DNA of 64,000 nucleotides from Saprospiraceae bacterium (GCA_019638455.1 JAHBTU010000001.1:759501-823500), one strand, 5' to 3'; counted from the first letter of the stretch, positions 42,944 to 52,215 are shown. Translations and numbers: made by a program. Notes: generated by a model from the letters alone, not told the origin.

Positions 42944-43101
42944 ATGCAGCTGATGATAAACGATTACAAAGAAAACTCCATGAGATTATAAAGGACGTTG
43001 AAATCCGCGCCAGAATCGTGCCACATTTGGTTAAAATGAAAATTTGATGGCGCTCCCATGTATTTTGAATACCGCGTTCGGGTTAAAAAGTGCTTGTCTG
43101 T

Positions 43102-44391
43102 TCATTTGCGAATCCAGCCTTCTGGGTTCATGCGCTCTTTTTGGTTCCACACTTCAAAATGGAGCTCCGAAGCACCCGTGACTACGTTGGTGCTGACGCG
43201 CCCGATGATTTGCCGACCGCGCACCTCGTCGCCCTTTGCGACGCTCGTCTCGACCAAATTGGAATAGACCGTGTAATAATTGCCATGCTGTATAATCACG
43301 GTGTAGTCGTGGCCGGGAATGTATTGCACGCCCGCCACAAAACCATCATAAACGGCTCTGACGGCGGCGTTTTCCTCGGTGCGTATGTCAATGCCGTTGT
43401 TGGTGATTTCTATGTTTTTCAAGGTGGGATGTTTTTGGCGCCCAAAGGTGCGGGCCACGAAACCGCCCTCGACTGGCCAAGGCAACTGACCGCGTTTTTG
43501 TTGGAAAGCGCGGGAGAGGTTGTCTTGCACTTCGGGGGCAGCCGTGGGCGCTGCCGCGTTTGGGCTGGGAGTGGTGGCGGTGTTCGACTTTGGCTGCGAA
43601 GGGGTGGCGGCAGGGCGATTGCGGGACTCTGCGGTTCTTCTGTTTATTTCGTCTTGAATAATGCGCTCTATGGCCTTGTTGAGGGCTTCATGCGCAGCTT
43701 GTTTTTTTTCCAAATCGGTTTTCAACCGTGATTCGTCTTGGGAGAGGGATTTTAACAGGTTGTCTTTGTCGCTGAGCTCGGTGGTAAGAATGGTCTTTTG
43801 GCTGCGCAACGAAAGCAAAAGGGTTTCTTTCTCACGCCTTGTGTCTTCCAGCGAAGAGACTTTTTTGGAAAGCATTTCTCGCGTGTCGGCGATTGCGTCT
43901 GCCTGTTTTTTTCTGAAACTGTCGTATTTGCGCATAAAAAGCCAGCGCCGGAATGCTTGGTTGAGATTGTCTGCCGAAAGAATATAAAGGAGCGGGTTGC
44001 TGAGCACCCGCTGGCGGAATGCGCTGCGTACCATTCTGCCATACTCGTCCTGCATCTTCTCGATGTCGCGATTGAGCGATTCCAACACGGCTGCGTTGCG
44101 CGTGATGCCGCGCTCGGCGAACACGATTTCGGCCTCGATGTTGGTGATGAGTTTTTCCCGGCGCTCTATCTGCTTTTGCAGCGCGATGTATCGGTCGTAA
44201 GTTGCCTCTTTGGTTTTGGTAGTCTTTTTCAGCAGATTGTTTGTCACCTCTATGTCGCGCATGAGCTTTTTGCGCTTGTCTTCCAGTTCCTTTTTGCTTT
44301 GAGAAAAAGCATAGGCGGGGCAAAGGAAAATGGCGACAAGCAGGGCGAGTGAAAGCGGTGCCAAAGTGTGAGTTTTATTCGATTCGCTCAT
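43102..44391 (-). CDS. Murein hydrolase activator EnvC-like (degenerate M23) protein
   Basis: A 429-aa exported protein. The signal peptide (PLSLALLVAIFLCPAYAFSQ) is followed by a long coiled coil (about 35-265) and a Pro/Ala/Thr linker. The C-terminal LytM/M23 domain has FGRQKHP, a G-I-D strand and ASELHFEVW. The metal ligands are replaced: the usual H-x-G-x-D His is Asn (NNGIDI), and the H-x-H pair is lost at YYTVYSNL. It is thus likely to activate amidases rather than cut peptidoglycan itself, like EnvC. The ATG at 44391 starts the signal peptide; the open frame reaches 44550. It overlaps the DUF4292 gene by 17 bases. Confidence 0.92.
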   Translation of the reverse strand: MSESNKTHTLAPLSLALLVAIFLCPAYAFSQSKKELEDKRKKLMRDIEVTNNLLKKTTKTKEATYDRYIALQKQIERREKLITNIEAEIVFAERGITRNAAVLESLNRDIEKMQDEYGRMVRSAFRQRVLSNPLLYILSADNLNQAFRRWLFMRKYDSFRKKQADAIADTREMLSKKVSSLEDTRREKETLLLSLRSQKTILTTELSDKDNLLKSLSQDESRLKTDLEKKQAAHEALNKAIERIIQDEINRRTAESRNRPAATPSQPKSNTATTPSPNAAAPTAAPEVQDNLSRAFQQKRGQLPWPVEGGFVARTFGRQKHPTLKNIEITNNGIDIRTEENAAVRAVYDGFVAGVQYIPGHDYTVIIQHGNYYTVYSNLVETSVAKGDEVRGRQIIGRVSTNVVTGASELHFEVWNQKERMNPEGWIRK

Positions 44392-45241
44392 AATGCTCGG
44401 GAATTTGAAAGCGATAATTTTTGGGAACATTGACTTCCACATCCGACAATTGTAGTTGCAGTCGAAGGGTGCCGGTCTCGGGGCTATATGCTTCAATGCT
44501 GCGAAAATAAGGGAAAAAACCCGCTCCGGCCAGTTTTTTATAGCGGTCAAAGCCGAACGTCACTACTCGTGTGTCGCGTGTCTGCACAAATGTCTCGCTC
44601 CTCAGAACGTATGAGCCTTCTTCCATTTTGTACTCCGTTCCGGTGCTACCATTCGAGCCACTCAACCTGTGGAGGCCCTCTTTTATGTCGGATTGCAGAC
44701 TTATATCTGGAAAAAACCATGCCGAAGCGAGCACGGCACTTTGCAACAGGCCGAATCCGTCTGGCAAACTGTATTGTCGTTGCAAGGATTCCAGGCCCTG
44801 TATCGTGTATGTCTTGTCCAAGCGATTGATGAGATAGACCGAATCTTTTGTCACCAAAGCCCGGGCTGCTTCGATGCCCAGCTTTTTCACGTTCACCCAC
44901 AACACGCTGTCTCGAATCCAGATGATGTTGGCGTTGGCAGAAACGGCTTGCCCGTCTCCTTCGGCATAAATATCGGCACGGGCCGAAAGGGTCTGGATAC
45001 CAGACACATCTCGGCTCCGCAGTTTGTCCTGCAAAAAATTGGCAGGCAACACTTCCGTGGCAGGCTTGGCGGGGCCACTTGCTCCTTTGCGGCGACGACA
45101 ACCTGAATCCTGCGCCGATATGCCAATGAGCAACAAGAATAAGGCGAAATATCTGAACTTGTTTACGAGGCTTGTCGCGGAGAGCCGGGCATACCGTTCC
45201 GCTTTGCCGTTGTCGGTTCTATCCATACATGGTTTATTCAT
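44375..45241 (-). CDS. DUF4292 envelope protein
   Basis: A 288-aa protein. Residues about 27-48 form a signal-like hydrophobic segment followed by SGCRR, suggesting a lipoprotein. The remainder is strand-rich with LSARADIYAEGDGQAVSANANI, IRDSVLWVNVKKLGIEAARALVTKDSVYLINRL and RLQLQLSDVEVNVPKNYRF, the DUF4292 pattern, which resembles outer-membrane lipoprotein carrier folds. Function unknown. The ATG at 45241 overlaps the TPR gene's stop (ATGA), and the end overlaps the envC-like start, so the three genes are probably co-translated. Confidence 0.87.
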   Translation of the reverse strand: MNKPCMDRTDNGKAERYARLSATSLVNKFRYFALFLLLIGISAQDSGCRRRKGASGPAKPATEVLPANFLQDKLRSRDVSGIQTLSARADIYAEGDGQAVSANANIIWIRDSVLWVNVKKLGIEAARALVTKDSVYLINRLDKTYTIQGLESLQRQYSLPDGFGLLQSAVLASAWFFPDISLQSDIKEGLHRLSGSNGSTGTEYKMEEGSYVLRSETFVQTRDTRVVTFGFDRYKKLAGAGFFPYFRSIEAYSPETGTLRLQLQLSDVEVNVPKNYRFQIPEHYERIE

Positions 45242-45561
45242 TCTTCCGGGTCCTCCAGATTTAAGAGCGCTCCTTGCAGTTCGCCCATAGCATGAAAATC
45301 ATTGGCTTTGCGTGCCGTTTCGATGCCTTGTTTATAGGTAAGGATAGCGTTTTCGATATCCAATTGCCGCTCAAAGAGCTTGCCCAGATGATAATAAAGA
45401 CCCACATATCTTGGGTCGGCATCGCGCAATCGCAAGTAGAATTCCATGGATTTAGCCCAGTCGCCAGTTATTTCATATTCTTTTGCGACGGCAAATAGCA
45501 GGAACGAATCCTCAGGCGAGGATTCCAGCAACTGTAATAAATGTGGGAGGCGTTTGCTCAT
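45238..45561 (-). CDS. Short TPR protein
   Basis: A 107-aa protein made of about two and a half tetratricopeptide repeats (AVAKEYEITGDWAKSMEFYLRLRDADPR; GLYYHLGKLFERQLDIENAILTYKQGIE). It has no signal peptide. It is the first gene of the TPR-DUF4292-EnvC operon and is likely a scaffold protein. The ATG at 45561 (MSKRLPHLLQ) is preferred to 45606. A divergent promoter palindrome lies about 100 bases upstream. Confidence 0.85.
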   Translation of the reverse strand: MSKRLPHLLQLLESSPEDSFLLFAVAKEYEITGDWAKSMEFYLRLRDADPRYVGLYYHLGKLFERQLDIENAILTYKQGIETARKANDFHAMGELQGALLNLEDPEE

Positions 45562-45648
45562 TTTTGAGTGTTGATGAACGCTTGGGCTGTTTGGTTGTTT
45601 CGGCAAGCGAAAGTTCGCGCGAAGTTTTTTTGAGCAAAACGCGCTTCC

Positions 45649-45672
45649 TACCTTTGCCCGCCCGCAAAAGTA
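45649..45672. promoter_or_regulatory. Divergent palindromic -7 elements between the TPR operon and etfB
   Basis: TACCTTTG (45649-45656, +) and TACTTTTG (45672-45665, -) both match TAnnTTTG and are arranged as the inverted repeat CTACCTTTGC / GCAAAAGTAG. The plus element has TTTG 16 bases upstream; the minus element lacks a well-spaced -33. Confidence 0.45.
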
Positions 45673-45722
45673 GGGCTTGAAGTTTAACCCGTTGACCCAA
45701 ATCCATTCAACCTGTTCTCAGC

Positions 45723-46463
45723 ATGAAATTATTAGTCTGCATCAGTCAAACACCGGACACCACCGCGAAAGTCTCCTTTAATGCCGACGGCACGGAGTTC
45801 AATGCTGCCGGTGTTCAGTTTATCATGAACCCCTACGACGAGTGGTACGCGCTCGTGCGAGCCTGCGAGTTGCGTGAGGCTTTGGGTGGGGCTGTCGTGG
45901 CGCTCAATGTCGGCCCCGCGAGCAACGAAACCACTATCCGCAAGGCGCTCGCCATTGGTGCCGACGAGGCCGTGCGCATCAATGCCGAGCCTAAAAGTGC
46001 GGCATACACCGCAAAACAAATCGCGGAATATGCCCGCAATGAAAAGTTCGACATCATTTTTTTGGGCAAGGAAACGATTGACTACAACGGCTCCGAAGTG
46101 GGTGCTATGGTCGCTGAATATCTCGATTTGCCCTACATTTCTTATGCGTCCAAGCTCGACCTGAACGGTAATGTGGCTACGCTTGAGCGCGACATCGAGG
46201 GTGGGGTAGAGGTGTTGGAAGTGGATTTGCCCTTTGTGGTGAGTGCCGCCAAGGGCATGGCCGAACAGCGCATCCCGAATATGCGCGGCATCATGACTGC
46301 TCGCACCAAACCGCTCAAAGAGGTGCAGCCTGTATCGTTCGATGAGCCTGTGAAAGCCGTCCGTTTCACGCTCCCTCCCGCCAAAGCGGGCGTGAAACTC
46401 GTGGAGCCGGACAACATGGACGAACTGGTGCGCCTGCTGCACGAGGAAGCCAAGGTAATTTGA
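45723..46463 (+). CDS. etfB: Electron transfer flavoprotein beta subunit
   Basis: A 246-aa AMP-binding subunit that, with EtfA, shuttles electrons from acyl-CoA dehydrogenases. It has VCISQTPDT, the MNPYDEWYALVRACELRE block, GPASNETTIRKALAIGADEAVRI, IDYNGSEVGAMVAEYLDLP and DLPFVVSAAKGMAEQRIPNMRGIMTA, all EtfB signatures. It starts at the ATG at 45723, and etfA follows 61 bases later on the same strand, so the two form an operon. Confidence 0.95.
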   Translation: MKLLVCISQTPDTTAKVSFNADGTEFNAAGVQFIMNPYDEWYALVRACELREALGGAVVALNVGPASNETTIRKALAIGADEAVRINAEPKSAAYTAKQIAEYARNEKFDIIFLGKETIDYNGSEVGAMVAEYLDLPYISYASKLDLNGNVATLERDIEGGVEVLEVDLPFVVSAAKGMAEQRIPNMRGIMTARTKPLKEVQPVSFDEPVKAVRFTLPPAKAGVKLVEPDNMDELVRLLHEEAKVI

Positions 46464-46524
46464 CGTGGATTCTAAAACTCCCCAACTCTCCAATCTATTC
46501 ACTCGCCAATTCTCAAATTAAGAT

Positions 46525-47487
46525 ATGGTACTTGTATTTGCAGAAAGCCCTCGCGGCAACCTCAAAAAAGCAGCCTTCGAGGCTGTCACTTATGGAAAAA
46601 AAGTAGCCGAATTGCTTGGCACGGATTGCGTCGCACTCACATTAGGCACTGTGAAAGATGCCGCCGAGCTCGGACGCTACGGAGCCAGTCGTGTCTTGAA
46701 CGCTGGCGATGCGTCGTTTGAAAAATTCGACAGTCAATCGCACGCGGCTGCTATCGCCGATGTGGCAAAAAACAACGGCGCTTCCGTCGTTATCACCAGC
46801 CATACCTCGACAGGCAAAGCAGTGGCGGGGCGTCTCGCCATTCGCCTGAACGCGGGGTTGGTCTCCGGGGTGAATAGTCTCCCAAGTGTGGAGGGCGGTG
46901 CTTTGCGGTTGAAAAAATCGGTTTTTTCAGGAAAAGCCATCGCCGAATACGAGATAAATAGTCCGGTAAAAATCATTTCGCTCATGGGCAATGCGGTCAA
47001 GCCGGAGGCTACGGGCAATCCTGTCTCTGTGGAAAACATATCCGTCAGCACTGGTGCGGGCCGCATTCGTGTCAAGGACGTGAAAACCCAAGAAGGTCGC
47101 GTGCCGTTGCCGGAAGCGGAAATCGTCGTTTCGGCAGGTCGGGGCATGAAAGGGCCGGAACATTGGGGCATCGTGGAAGAGTTGGCGGAGATACTAGGAG
47201 CCACCACGGCTTGCTCGCGTCCGGTGGCTGATAGTCATTGGCGCCCTCACCACGAACACGTTGGGCAAACGGGCATCGCCATTCGACCCAATCTTTATAT
47301 TGCCATTGGCATCAGCGGTGCCATTCAGCACTTGGCCGGCGTGAACAATTCAAAAGTCATTGTGGTCGTGAATAAAGACCCAGAGGCTCCCTTCTTCAAG
47401 GCTGCCGACTATGGAGTGGTGGGAGACCTGTTCGAGGTGGTGCCTCGGCTCAACGAGGCCTTCAAGAAATTCAAGGCATCTAATTGA
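46525..47487 (+). CDS. etfA: Electron transfer flavoprotein alpha subunit
   Basis: A 320-aa FAD-binding subunit paired with EtfB. The N-terminal half has the subunit fold; the C-terminal half has VSAGRGMKGPEHW, ACSRPVADSHWRPHHEHVGQTG, LYIAIGISGAIQHLAGVNNSKVIVVVNKDPEAP and the terminal ADYGVVGDLFEVVPRL, the standard FAD-domain signature. It follows etfB, and a terminator lies 32 bases after the stop. Confidence 0.95.
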   Translation: MVLVFAESPRGNLKKAAFEAVTYGKKVAELLGTDCVALTLGTVKDAAELGRYGASRVLNAGDASFEKFDSQSHAAAIADVAKNNGASVVITSHTSTGKAVAGRLAIRLNAGLVSGVNSLPSVEGGALRLKKSVFSGKAIAEYEINSPVKIISLMGNAVKPEATGNPVSVENISVSTGAGRIRVKDVKTQEGRVPLPEAEIVVSAGRGMKGPEHWGIVEELAEILGATTACSRPVADSHWRPHHEHVGQTGIAIRPNLYIAIGISGAIQHLAGVNNSKVIVVVNKDPEAPFFKAADYGVVGDLFEVVPRLNEAFKKFKASN

Positions 47488-47518
47488 CGCTGAAATTCAA
47501 TTTCTTAAACGAAAAACA

Positions 47519-47551
47519 AGCGCCCTGCGACCAACGGGGCGTTTCTTTTTT
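47519..47551 (+). terminator. Terminator of the etf operon
   Basis: CGCCC and GGGCG pair with flanking AAACAAG/GTTTC sequence, and a run of six T follows (47546-47551), just after the etfA stop. Confidence 0.7.
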
Positions 47552-47611
47552 GACAAACTTTTGTTGGTATATTTTGTTCCCCCAGCCACAAAACGAGCCG
47601 TATTTTTGCTG

Positions 47612-47640
47612 TTGAATTAGCGACGGCTTTTCTACTTTTG
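47612..47640 (+). promoter_or_regulatory. Bacteroidota promoter of the bifunctional nuclease gene
   Basis: TTG (47612-47614), 18 bases and TACTTTTG (47633-47640) fit the -33/-7 consensus; the start codon is 35 bases downstream. Confidence 0.6.
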
Positions 47641-47674
47641 CTCCCCCATGTAAGCACCTTTTAAATCGTTTGCA

Positions 47675-48271
47675 ATGAAACGCATTGAACTGGACATAGT
47701 GGCGCTATCGCACAGCATGACCCAATCGCACAACTACGCCGTCGTACTCGGCGAGCGACGTGGGCAGCGCCGGCTCCCCATAGTTATCGGTAGTTTTGAG
47801 GCGCAGGCAATCGCCGTCGCCATGGAGCGCATGGTGCCCAACCGCCCGCTCACGCACGACCTTTTTAAAAGCACGCTCGACACGTTCGGCATCCAATTGA
47901 AAGAGGTGGTCATCAACAATCTGCTCGACGGCATTTTCTATGCTCGCTTGGTGTGCATGAAAAATGGCGAGCTCTACGAAATTGATTCCCGGACTTCCGA
48001 TGCGATTGCCATGGCTGTGCGGTTCGAGTGCCCCATTTTCACCTATGATTTCATTTTGGAGGCTGCCGGCGTAGTGTTGGAGGATTCGGAAGAGGGCGGT
48101 GCCAGTGTGGTCGGCACATCTAAGATGCCTGCCAATTTGGACAGCGATGCGCTGGAAACATATTCCATTGATGTCTTGAAACGGCGCCTTTCGGAAGTGC
48201 TCGAGGCCGAAGATTATGAGTCGGCTGCAAAAATTCGGGATGAGTTGAAAAGGCGGGAGGCGAAGGATTGA
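47675..48271 (+). CDS. Bifunctional nuclease (DUF151) with UVR motif
   Basis: A 198-aa protein. Residues 1-140 are a DUF151/BFN domain (LPIVIGSFEAQAIAVAMERM, RPLTHDLF, IDSRTSDAIAMAVRFECPIF), as in proteins reported to have RNase and DNase activity. The C-terminal ~30 residues (LKRRLSEVLEAEDYESAAK) form a UvrB/UVR motif, a common fusion in this family. The start ATG is at 47675. It is a single gene in its own transcript. Confidence 0.92.
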   Translation: MKRIELDIVALSHSMTQSHNYAVVLGERRGQRRLPIVIGSFEAQAIAVAMERMVPNRPLTHDLFKSTLDTFGIQLKEVVINNLLDGIFYARLVCMKNGELYEIDSRTSDAIAMAVRFECPIFTYDFILEAAGVVLEDSEEGGASVVGTSKMPANLDSDALETYSIDVLKRRLSEVLEAEDYESAAKIRDELKRREAKD

Positions 48272-48322
48272 CGCCTGTTTTCTCAGTATTTGTAATTACT
48301 TGCCAGCATGTGTTTATCGCCA

Positions 48323-48409
48323 CAGATTCACAGATTTAACCCTATTTTCTTCACAGATTTGGTGTTTTTATCCTTCCTCCCTAAAAAAATTGTGTGAATC
48401 TGTAGCTGC
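48323..48409. repeat. Imperfect inverted repeat in intergenic region
   Basis: ACAGATTCACAGATT near 48332 and GTGTGAATCTGT near 48393 share an 11-bp complementary core. Similar CACAGATTCACAG runs are common in Bacteroidota intergenic DNA, from memory. Confidence 0.45.
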
Positions 48410-48468
48410 CTAATCATTTACGAAAATCTATCGTTTTTCAGGCTGGCTAAGTTTTTACCTCATAAAGA

Positions 48469-48503
48469 GCACAGGCCAAACGGGCATCCCGTTTGGCCTG
48501 TGC
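48469..48503. terminator. Long GC-rich hairpin downstream of the T9SS gene
   Basis: A perfect 16-bp stem (GCACAGGCCAAACGGG and its complement) with a three-base CAT loop, 29 bases after the stop of the minus-strand gene at 48532. On the minus strand the stem is followed by TCTTTATG, so the T tract is weak. Confidence 0.65.
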
Positions 48504-48531
48504 TTGTCTCAATGCTGCCCGATGGAAGCAA

Positions 48532-51500
48532 TCACCGCTCCACCACTATTTTTTTGCCGACCACATCGCTGCCAGCCAAGATTCTCAATTGGTACATTCC
48601 ACTTGGCAAGTTGTTCAGGTCCAATGGAATATGCTGTTTCGTCACCTTGTCCACCGTCCACGCATGGAGCGTGCGGCCTGTTGCGTCGGTCAGCATGAGT
48701 TCCAATTGTTGAGGTTGGGCAAAGGCGACCGCGAGGATAGCGCGTTCGTGGGCGGGATTTGGGAACACTTCTGCGTAGAAAGCATCGTTGGCCTGATAGG
48801 TGCTGGTGGTTCCCGTCAAGTTATAGGTAAAAATCGCTTTGCAGCCATTGGCATCCGTCACCTCCAACCGATAGTCGCCTGCGGGGACGTTGATGAGGTC
48901 TTCCGTGCCGCTGGCAAACAGCGTGTTGTTTCTATACCATATAAAACTGTAAGCGCCCGTGCCGCCCGTTACTGTCACATGGATGGTGCCATTGCTCTGA
49001 CCTTGAGTGGGCTGCACAATGTTTCCTTGCGCAATTTGAAGTGCCGGAGGTGCAAGGAGTGTGCGCGTGATGGTGGCGCTGCAGCCATTGGCATCCGTGA
49101 CGGTGAGGGTGTATGGGCCTGCTGTCAGATTGTTGAGGTTGGCTGTGGTTGCGTTGTTCGACCACTGATATTGGAACGGGGCTGTGCCTCCATCCACGTT
49201 TATGGAGATGGAGCCGTTTGCTTCTCCACTGCATTTGGGGTTTTGTGGGAATGCGGCGATAGCAATGGGGTCGGGCGCGGTAAGCGTTCGAGTGGTGGTG
49301 CCGGAGCACCCGTTCACGTCGGTCACGGTGAGCAAATAAGTCCCCGATGCCAGATTGGTGATATTGGCTGTGGTCGCGTTGTTCGACCATTGATACTGAT
49401 AGGGTTGTGTTCCGCCTGTGACTACTGTGGCGATGGCGCCATTGGTTTGGCCAGAGCATAGTGGGTTCGTGACGGTAGGGGTGATAGCCACGGCAGCGGG
49501 GGCGCTCAAGTTTTGGCTAAGCGTGATGGTGCAGCCCGTGGCGTCGGTGATGGTGACGGAATAGTTGCCAGCGACCAAGTTTGCAATGGAGGAAGTGGTG
49601 GCAGTATTGGACCACTTGAATAGATACGGAGCGGTGCCGCTGACCAATGAGGCGCTCAGTATTCCATCGGCACTGCCAAAACACTTGGGCTGCACTACTT
49701 CTATGGTGGCAGCCAGCGCACAGTTGCCCGATTGGCAATCATCTACGATGCCAGTGACGCTTCGCTCGCAGCCATTGGCATCGGTGACTATGACAAGGAA
49801 TGTGTCGCCGCTGGGAAGCACTTCACCGTCCGTATTGGCTGAATAGGAATAGGGTTGCACGCCGCCATTCACCGTCACTTGCAATTCGGCAGTGCCCAGC
49901 CCAACGCAGTTTTCGTCCACCTCCAATGAAAGTGGCTGGAAATCGGGCGGGTTGGCACCATTGACAATTTTCAGACAAACGTCGCCAGCGGCATTGGTGC
50001 GCGAGGCAATCTGGACATAATACGTTTCTCCGGCCTCCAAACCTATGGCGGTCACAAATCCATCGCAGCGCCGAGGGTTGGAAGCGCAGAAGACCTGCGA
50101 AAGGTTGTTGCAAGTTCCTTTCCAGATGGCCAACGAATGTTCGAAGTCGGCACCGCTGTTGAGGTGCACGGAGCCGGAAGGCGGCGCGGTGAAGGAGAAC
50201 CAAATATCTCGCTGCACGGACTGGATGCAAGTCGGAAGGTACCCCGAAGGAGTGGCGCTTTGGTTGTTGCCAACCGTGCATTGGCTGCCGAGGGAAACAG
50301 GGTTGGCTGTCAGGCAATTGTCGTTGGAAGGGGCATCGGCATCTTTTTTTATCAGTTGAGGGCAAAGACTGCCTTCAATGGTGGAAAAATTGCCTGCTAT
50401 TTGAACCCAATAATTTTGCCCCACCGTCAAGGGCGGCAGTCGGAGCGAACGCCCATGATGATTGCTCGACAGTTCTTGCAAACTGTTGCATCCCCCTGTG
50501 TAGAGCGTGATGATGTCAGAAAAAGACGCATTGCTTTGAATTTCCAAAATTTCATCGGCTGCGATGGCTTCGGCAGTGAATGTGTACCACAAATCGGCGC
50601 GGGCCAAACGGTTGAGCGACGGCAATGCCGACGACATCGTCGCATCAGAGTTGCTGGCTATGGTACAGTTGTGATTGGCCGTCAGTGGAATAGCGTCGGC
50701 ACAGTTGTCGTTGGTGGGTGGATTGGGGGCGTTCCCTTGCGTTATTTCGACACAAAGCTCGCCGCGAGGCGCCCCAAAGTCGCTCTCCACGCCACTGACC
50801 CGAATAAAGTATTGTGTGCCGGATTGTGCCTGAAAATAAGTTGTTTCACCTCCAAATCCGTGCTCGTCGCGATTGCCGCACACAATCAATTGGGGGCTGG
50901 CGCACCCACCAGAGAACACATCCACCACGTCGTTGAAAGCCGCACGGGTGGTTATTTTTGCTGACCCCGTGAAGTCAGCCTGCCACTTGTACCACAGGCT
51001 GGCAACGCTTCTATTCCAACAATTGACGAGCGGGCCATCAAAGGTGGCCGAGATGTTGTTCTCCAATGTGCAGGGGGCGCCAGTCGTCAACTGTACGGCC
51101 TTGCTGCACAAGTCATGCGAAACGCCGGAGCCAGTCACTTTCACATTGTCAACGCCGCCCCACCAACCCCAGTCTTTGCCATCATCGTACTCGAACACAA
51201 TGCGCATCTGTTGAGCCCGATAGGGCGATATGTCGTACGATTCATGGGCGAAATTGGGGAAATAAGGGCCGCCCACGTCGCCATTGGTTTCTCGGATGAG
51301 AAATTCCTCGCCTGAGGCGTGTTGCACGAAAACCCTCATTTTTTCCTTGTAAAAACGAAGTATCCAATCATAGCTCAATTGAAAGTTGGAAAACGGAGTG
51401 CCATCAATCCAAGGGGTCATCAACCGCACAATGGAGGGTGCGGCATTGCCGCCATTGTTGTCATCGTCGAAAAAGGCAAAGCAAGTGCCGTTCATCGAAT

Positions 51501-52215
51501 TGGAATTGCCCCCTTGCAAGGCGTTCGAGCCAGTCGGGATGAGGCCAAATCGCCAATCCTTGTTGCCCGTCACCATTTGAGTGGCCCAACCAGCGGGTTT
51601 GGCGCAGTCGTTGAACGACTCTCGTACCACGTTGACGCCCGTGCCAGAGCCAACCACCATGATGTTGTCCACGCCGGCCCACCACGCCACCGCATTCCCG
51701 TCGCTGTAACGGATGATGAGCCGTGCCGTAGCGGATTGAGTCAACAAGGCCAAGTCGGCCTTGAGTTTGAAATGGTCGGCGATGTTGGAGCCATTCTTGC
51801 GAAATCTATCAAAGCGAGAGACGAGTTTTTCCGTCGTGCCATCCGTCACGAGCACCTCTAAATAGTCGTTCGTCCCATCCAAGTCTCGATAGTGAACATC
51901 CATGGTGAGCTCCACGGTCGTATGTTGTGAGGCATTGAAGGGAGGAGAAGTGAAGCTGAGAGTGTAGCCTTGAGTATTGCTGCCCAAGCCCCGGTCGTCA
52001 ATAAAAAGGAAACAGGAGCCGTCAATACTTTGTCCGAGGGAGCTGTTGTTTTGCGAAATGCCGACTGACCATTTGGGGTTCTGGTTGCCGACAGAATTTA
52101 CCTGCCAACCGGGCGGCAAGGTGCAATTGTTGAAGTTTTCAGAGAAAAGCGTCACCTGGGCGTTCAAGCTGGTGAGCGCAAATAGCAGAATAGGGAGGAG
52201 TATCCGCAGGCGCAT
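48532..52215 (-). CDS. Large T9SS type A cargo protein with SprB repeats
   Basis: A 1227-aa secreted protein. The signal peptide (MRLRILLPILLFALTSLNAQ) is followed by two similar N-terminal beta domains (FSENFNNCTLPPGW..., VRESFNDCAKPAGWATQ...), likely carbohydrate- or adhesion-type modules. Three repeats of a pre-peptidase-like domain then follow (SLWYKWQADFTGSAKI; DLWYTFTAEAIAADE; DIWFSFTAPPSGSVHL). About five SprB-type repeats come next (PKCFGSADGILSASL, PLCSGQTNGAIATVVTGG, PKCSGEANGSISINVDGG and others). The last ~80 residues (AEVFPNPAHERAILAVAF ... DLNNLPSGMYQLRI) are a T9SS type A sorting domain. It probably acts at the cell surface. No catalytic motif was found. Confidence 0.9.
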   Translation of the reverse strand: MRLRILLPILLFALTSLNAQVTLFSENFNNCTLPPGWQVNSVGNQNPKWSVGISQNNSSLGQSIDGSCFLFIDDRGLGSNTQGYTLSFTSPPFNASQHTTVELTMDVHYRDLDGTNDYLEVLVTDGTTEKLVSRFDRFRKNGSNIADHFKLKADLALLTQSATARLIIRYSDGNAVAWWAGVDNIMVVGSGTGVNVVRESFNDCAKPAGWATQMVTGNKDWRFGLIPTGSNALQGGNSNSMNGTCFAFFDDDNNGGNAAPSIVRLMTPWIDGTPFSNFQLSYDWILRFYKEKMRVFVQHASGEEFLIRETNGDVGGPYFPNFAHESYDISPYRAQQMRIVFEYDDGKDWGWWGGVDNVKVTGSGVSHDLCSKAVQLTTGAPCTLENNISATFDGPLVNCWNRSVASLWYKWQADFTGSAKITTRAAFNDVVDVFSGGCASPQLIVCGNRDEHGFGGETTYFQAQSGTQYFIRVSGVESDFGAPRGELCVEITQGNAPNPPTNDNCADAIPLTANHNCTIASNSDATMSSALPSLNRLARADLWYTFTAEAIAADEILEIQSNASFSDIITLYTGGCNSLQELSSNHHGRSLRLPPLTVGQNYWVQIAGNFSTIEGSLCPQLIKKDADAPSNDNCLTANPVSLGSQCTVGNNQSATPSGYLPTCIQSVQRDIWFSFTAPPSGSVHLNSGADFEHSLAIWKGTCNNLSQVFCASNPRRCDGFVTAIGLEAGETYYVQIASRTNAAGDVCLKIVNGANPPDFQPLSLEVDENCVGLGTAELQVTVNGGVQPYSYSANTDGEVLPSGDTFLVIVTDANGCERSVTGIVDDCQSGNCALAATIEVVQPKCFGSADGILSASLVSGTAPYLFKWSNTATTSSIANLVAGNYSVTITDATGCTITLSQNLSAPAAVAITPTVTNPLCSGQTNGAIATVVTGGTQPYQYQWSNNATTANITNLASGTYLLTVTDVNGCSGTTTRTLTAPDPIAIAAFPQNPKCSGEANGSISINVDGGTAPFQYQWSNNATTANLNNLTAGPYTLTVTDANGCSATITRTLLAPPALQIAQGNIVQPTQGQSNGTIHVTVTGGTGAYSFIWYRNNTLFASGTEDLINVPAGDYRLEVTDANGCKAIFTYNLTGTTSTYQANDAFYAEVFPNPAHERAILAVAFAQPQQLELMLTDATGRTLHAWTVDKVTKQHIPLDLNNLPSGMYQLRILAGSDVVGKKIVVER

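Larger units (their letters stand above)
42730..43101. other. Intergenic region with inverted dispersed repeat and terminator
   Basis: 372 bases upstream of the dehydrogenase gene and downstream of the envC-like gene, both on the minus strand. It contains an inverted copy of the dispersed repeat (42801-42898) and a terminator (42909-42943). Nothing else could be supported between 42944 and 43101. Confidence 0.6.

Noticed and set aside
43005..43020. Second sigma-54-like site (TGGCAC-N5-TGGC, minus strand)
   Set aside because: The -12 element has a mismatch in its core, and the nearest downstream gene is about 280 bases away with a terminator between.
48493..49461. Plus-strand open frame of 322 codons
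   Set aside because: Antisense to the SprB repeats and sorting domain of the cargo gene; periodic because the repeats are.
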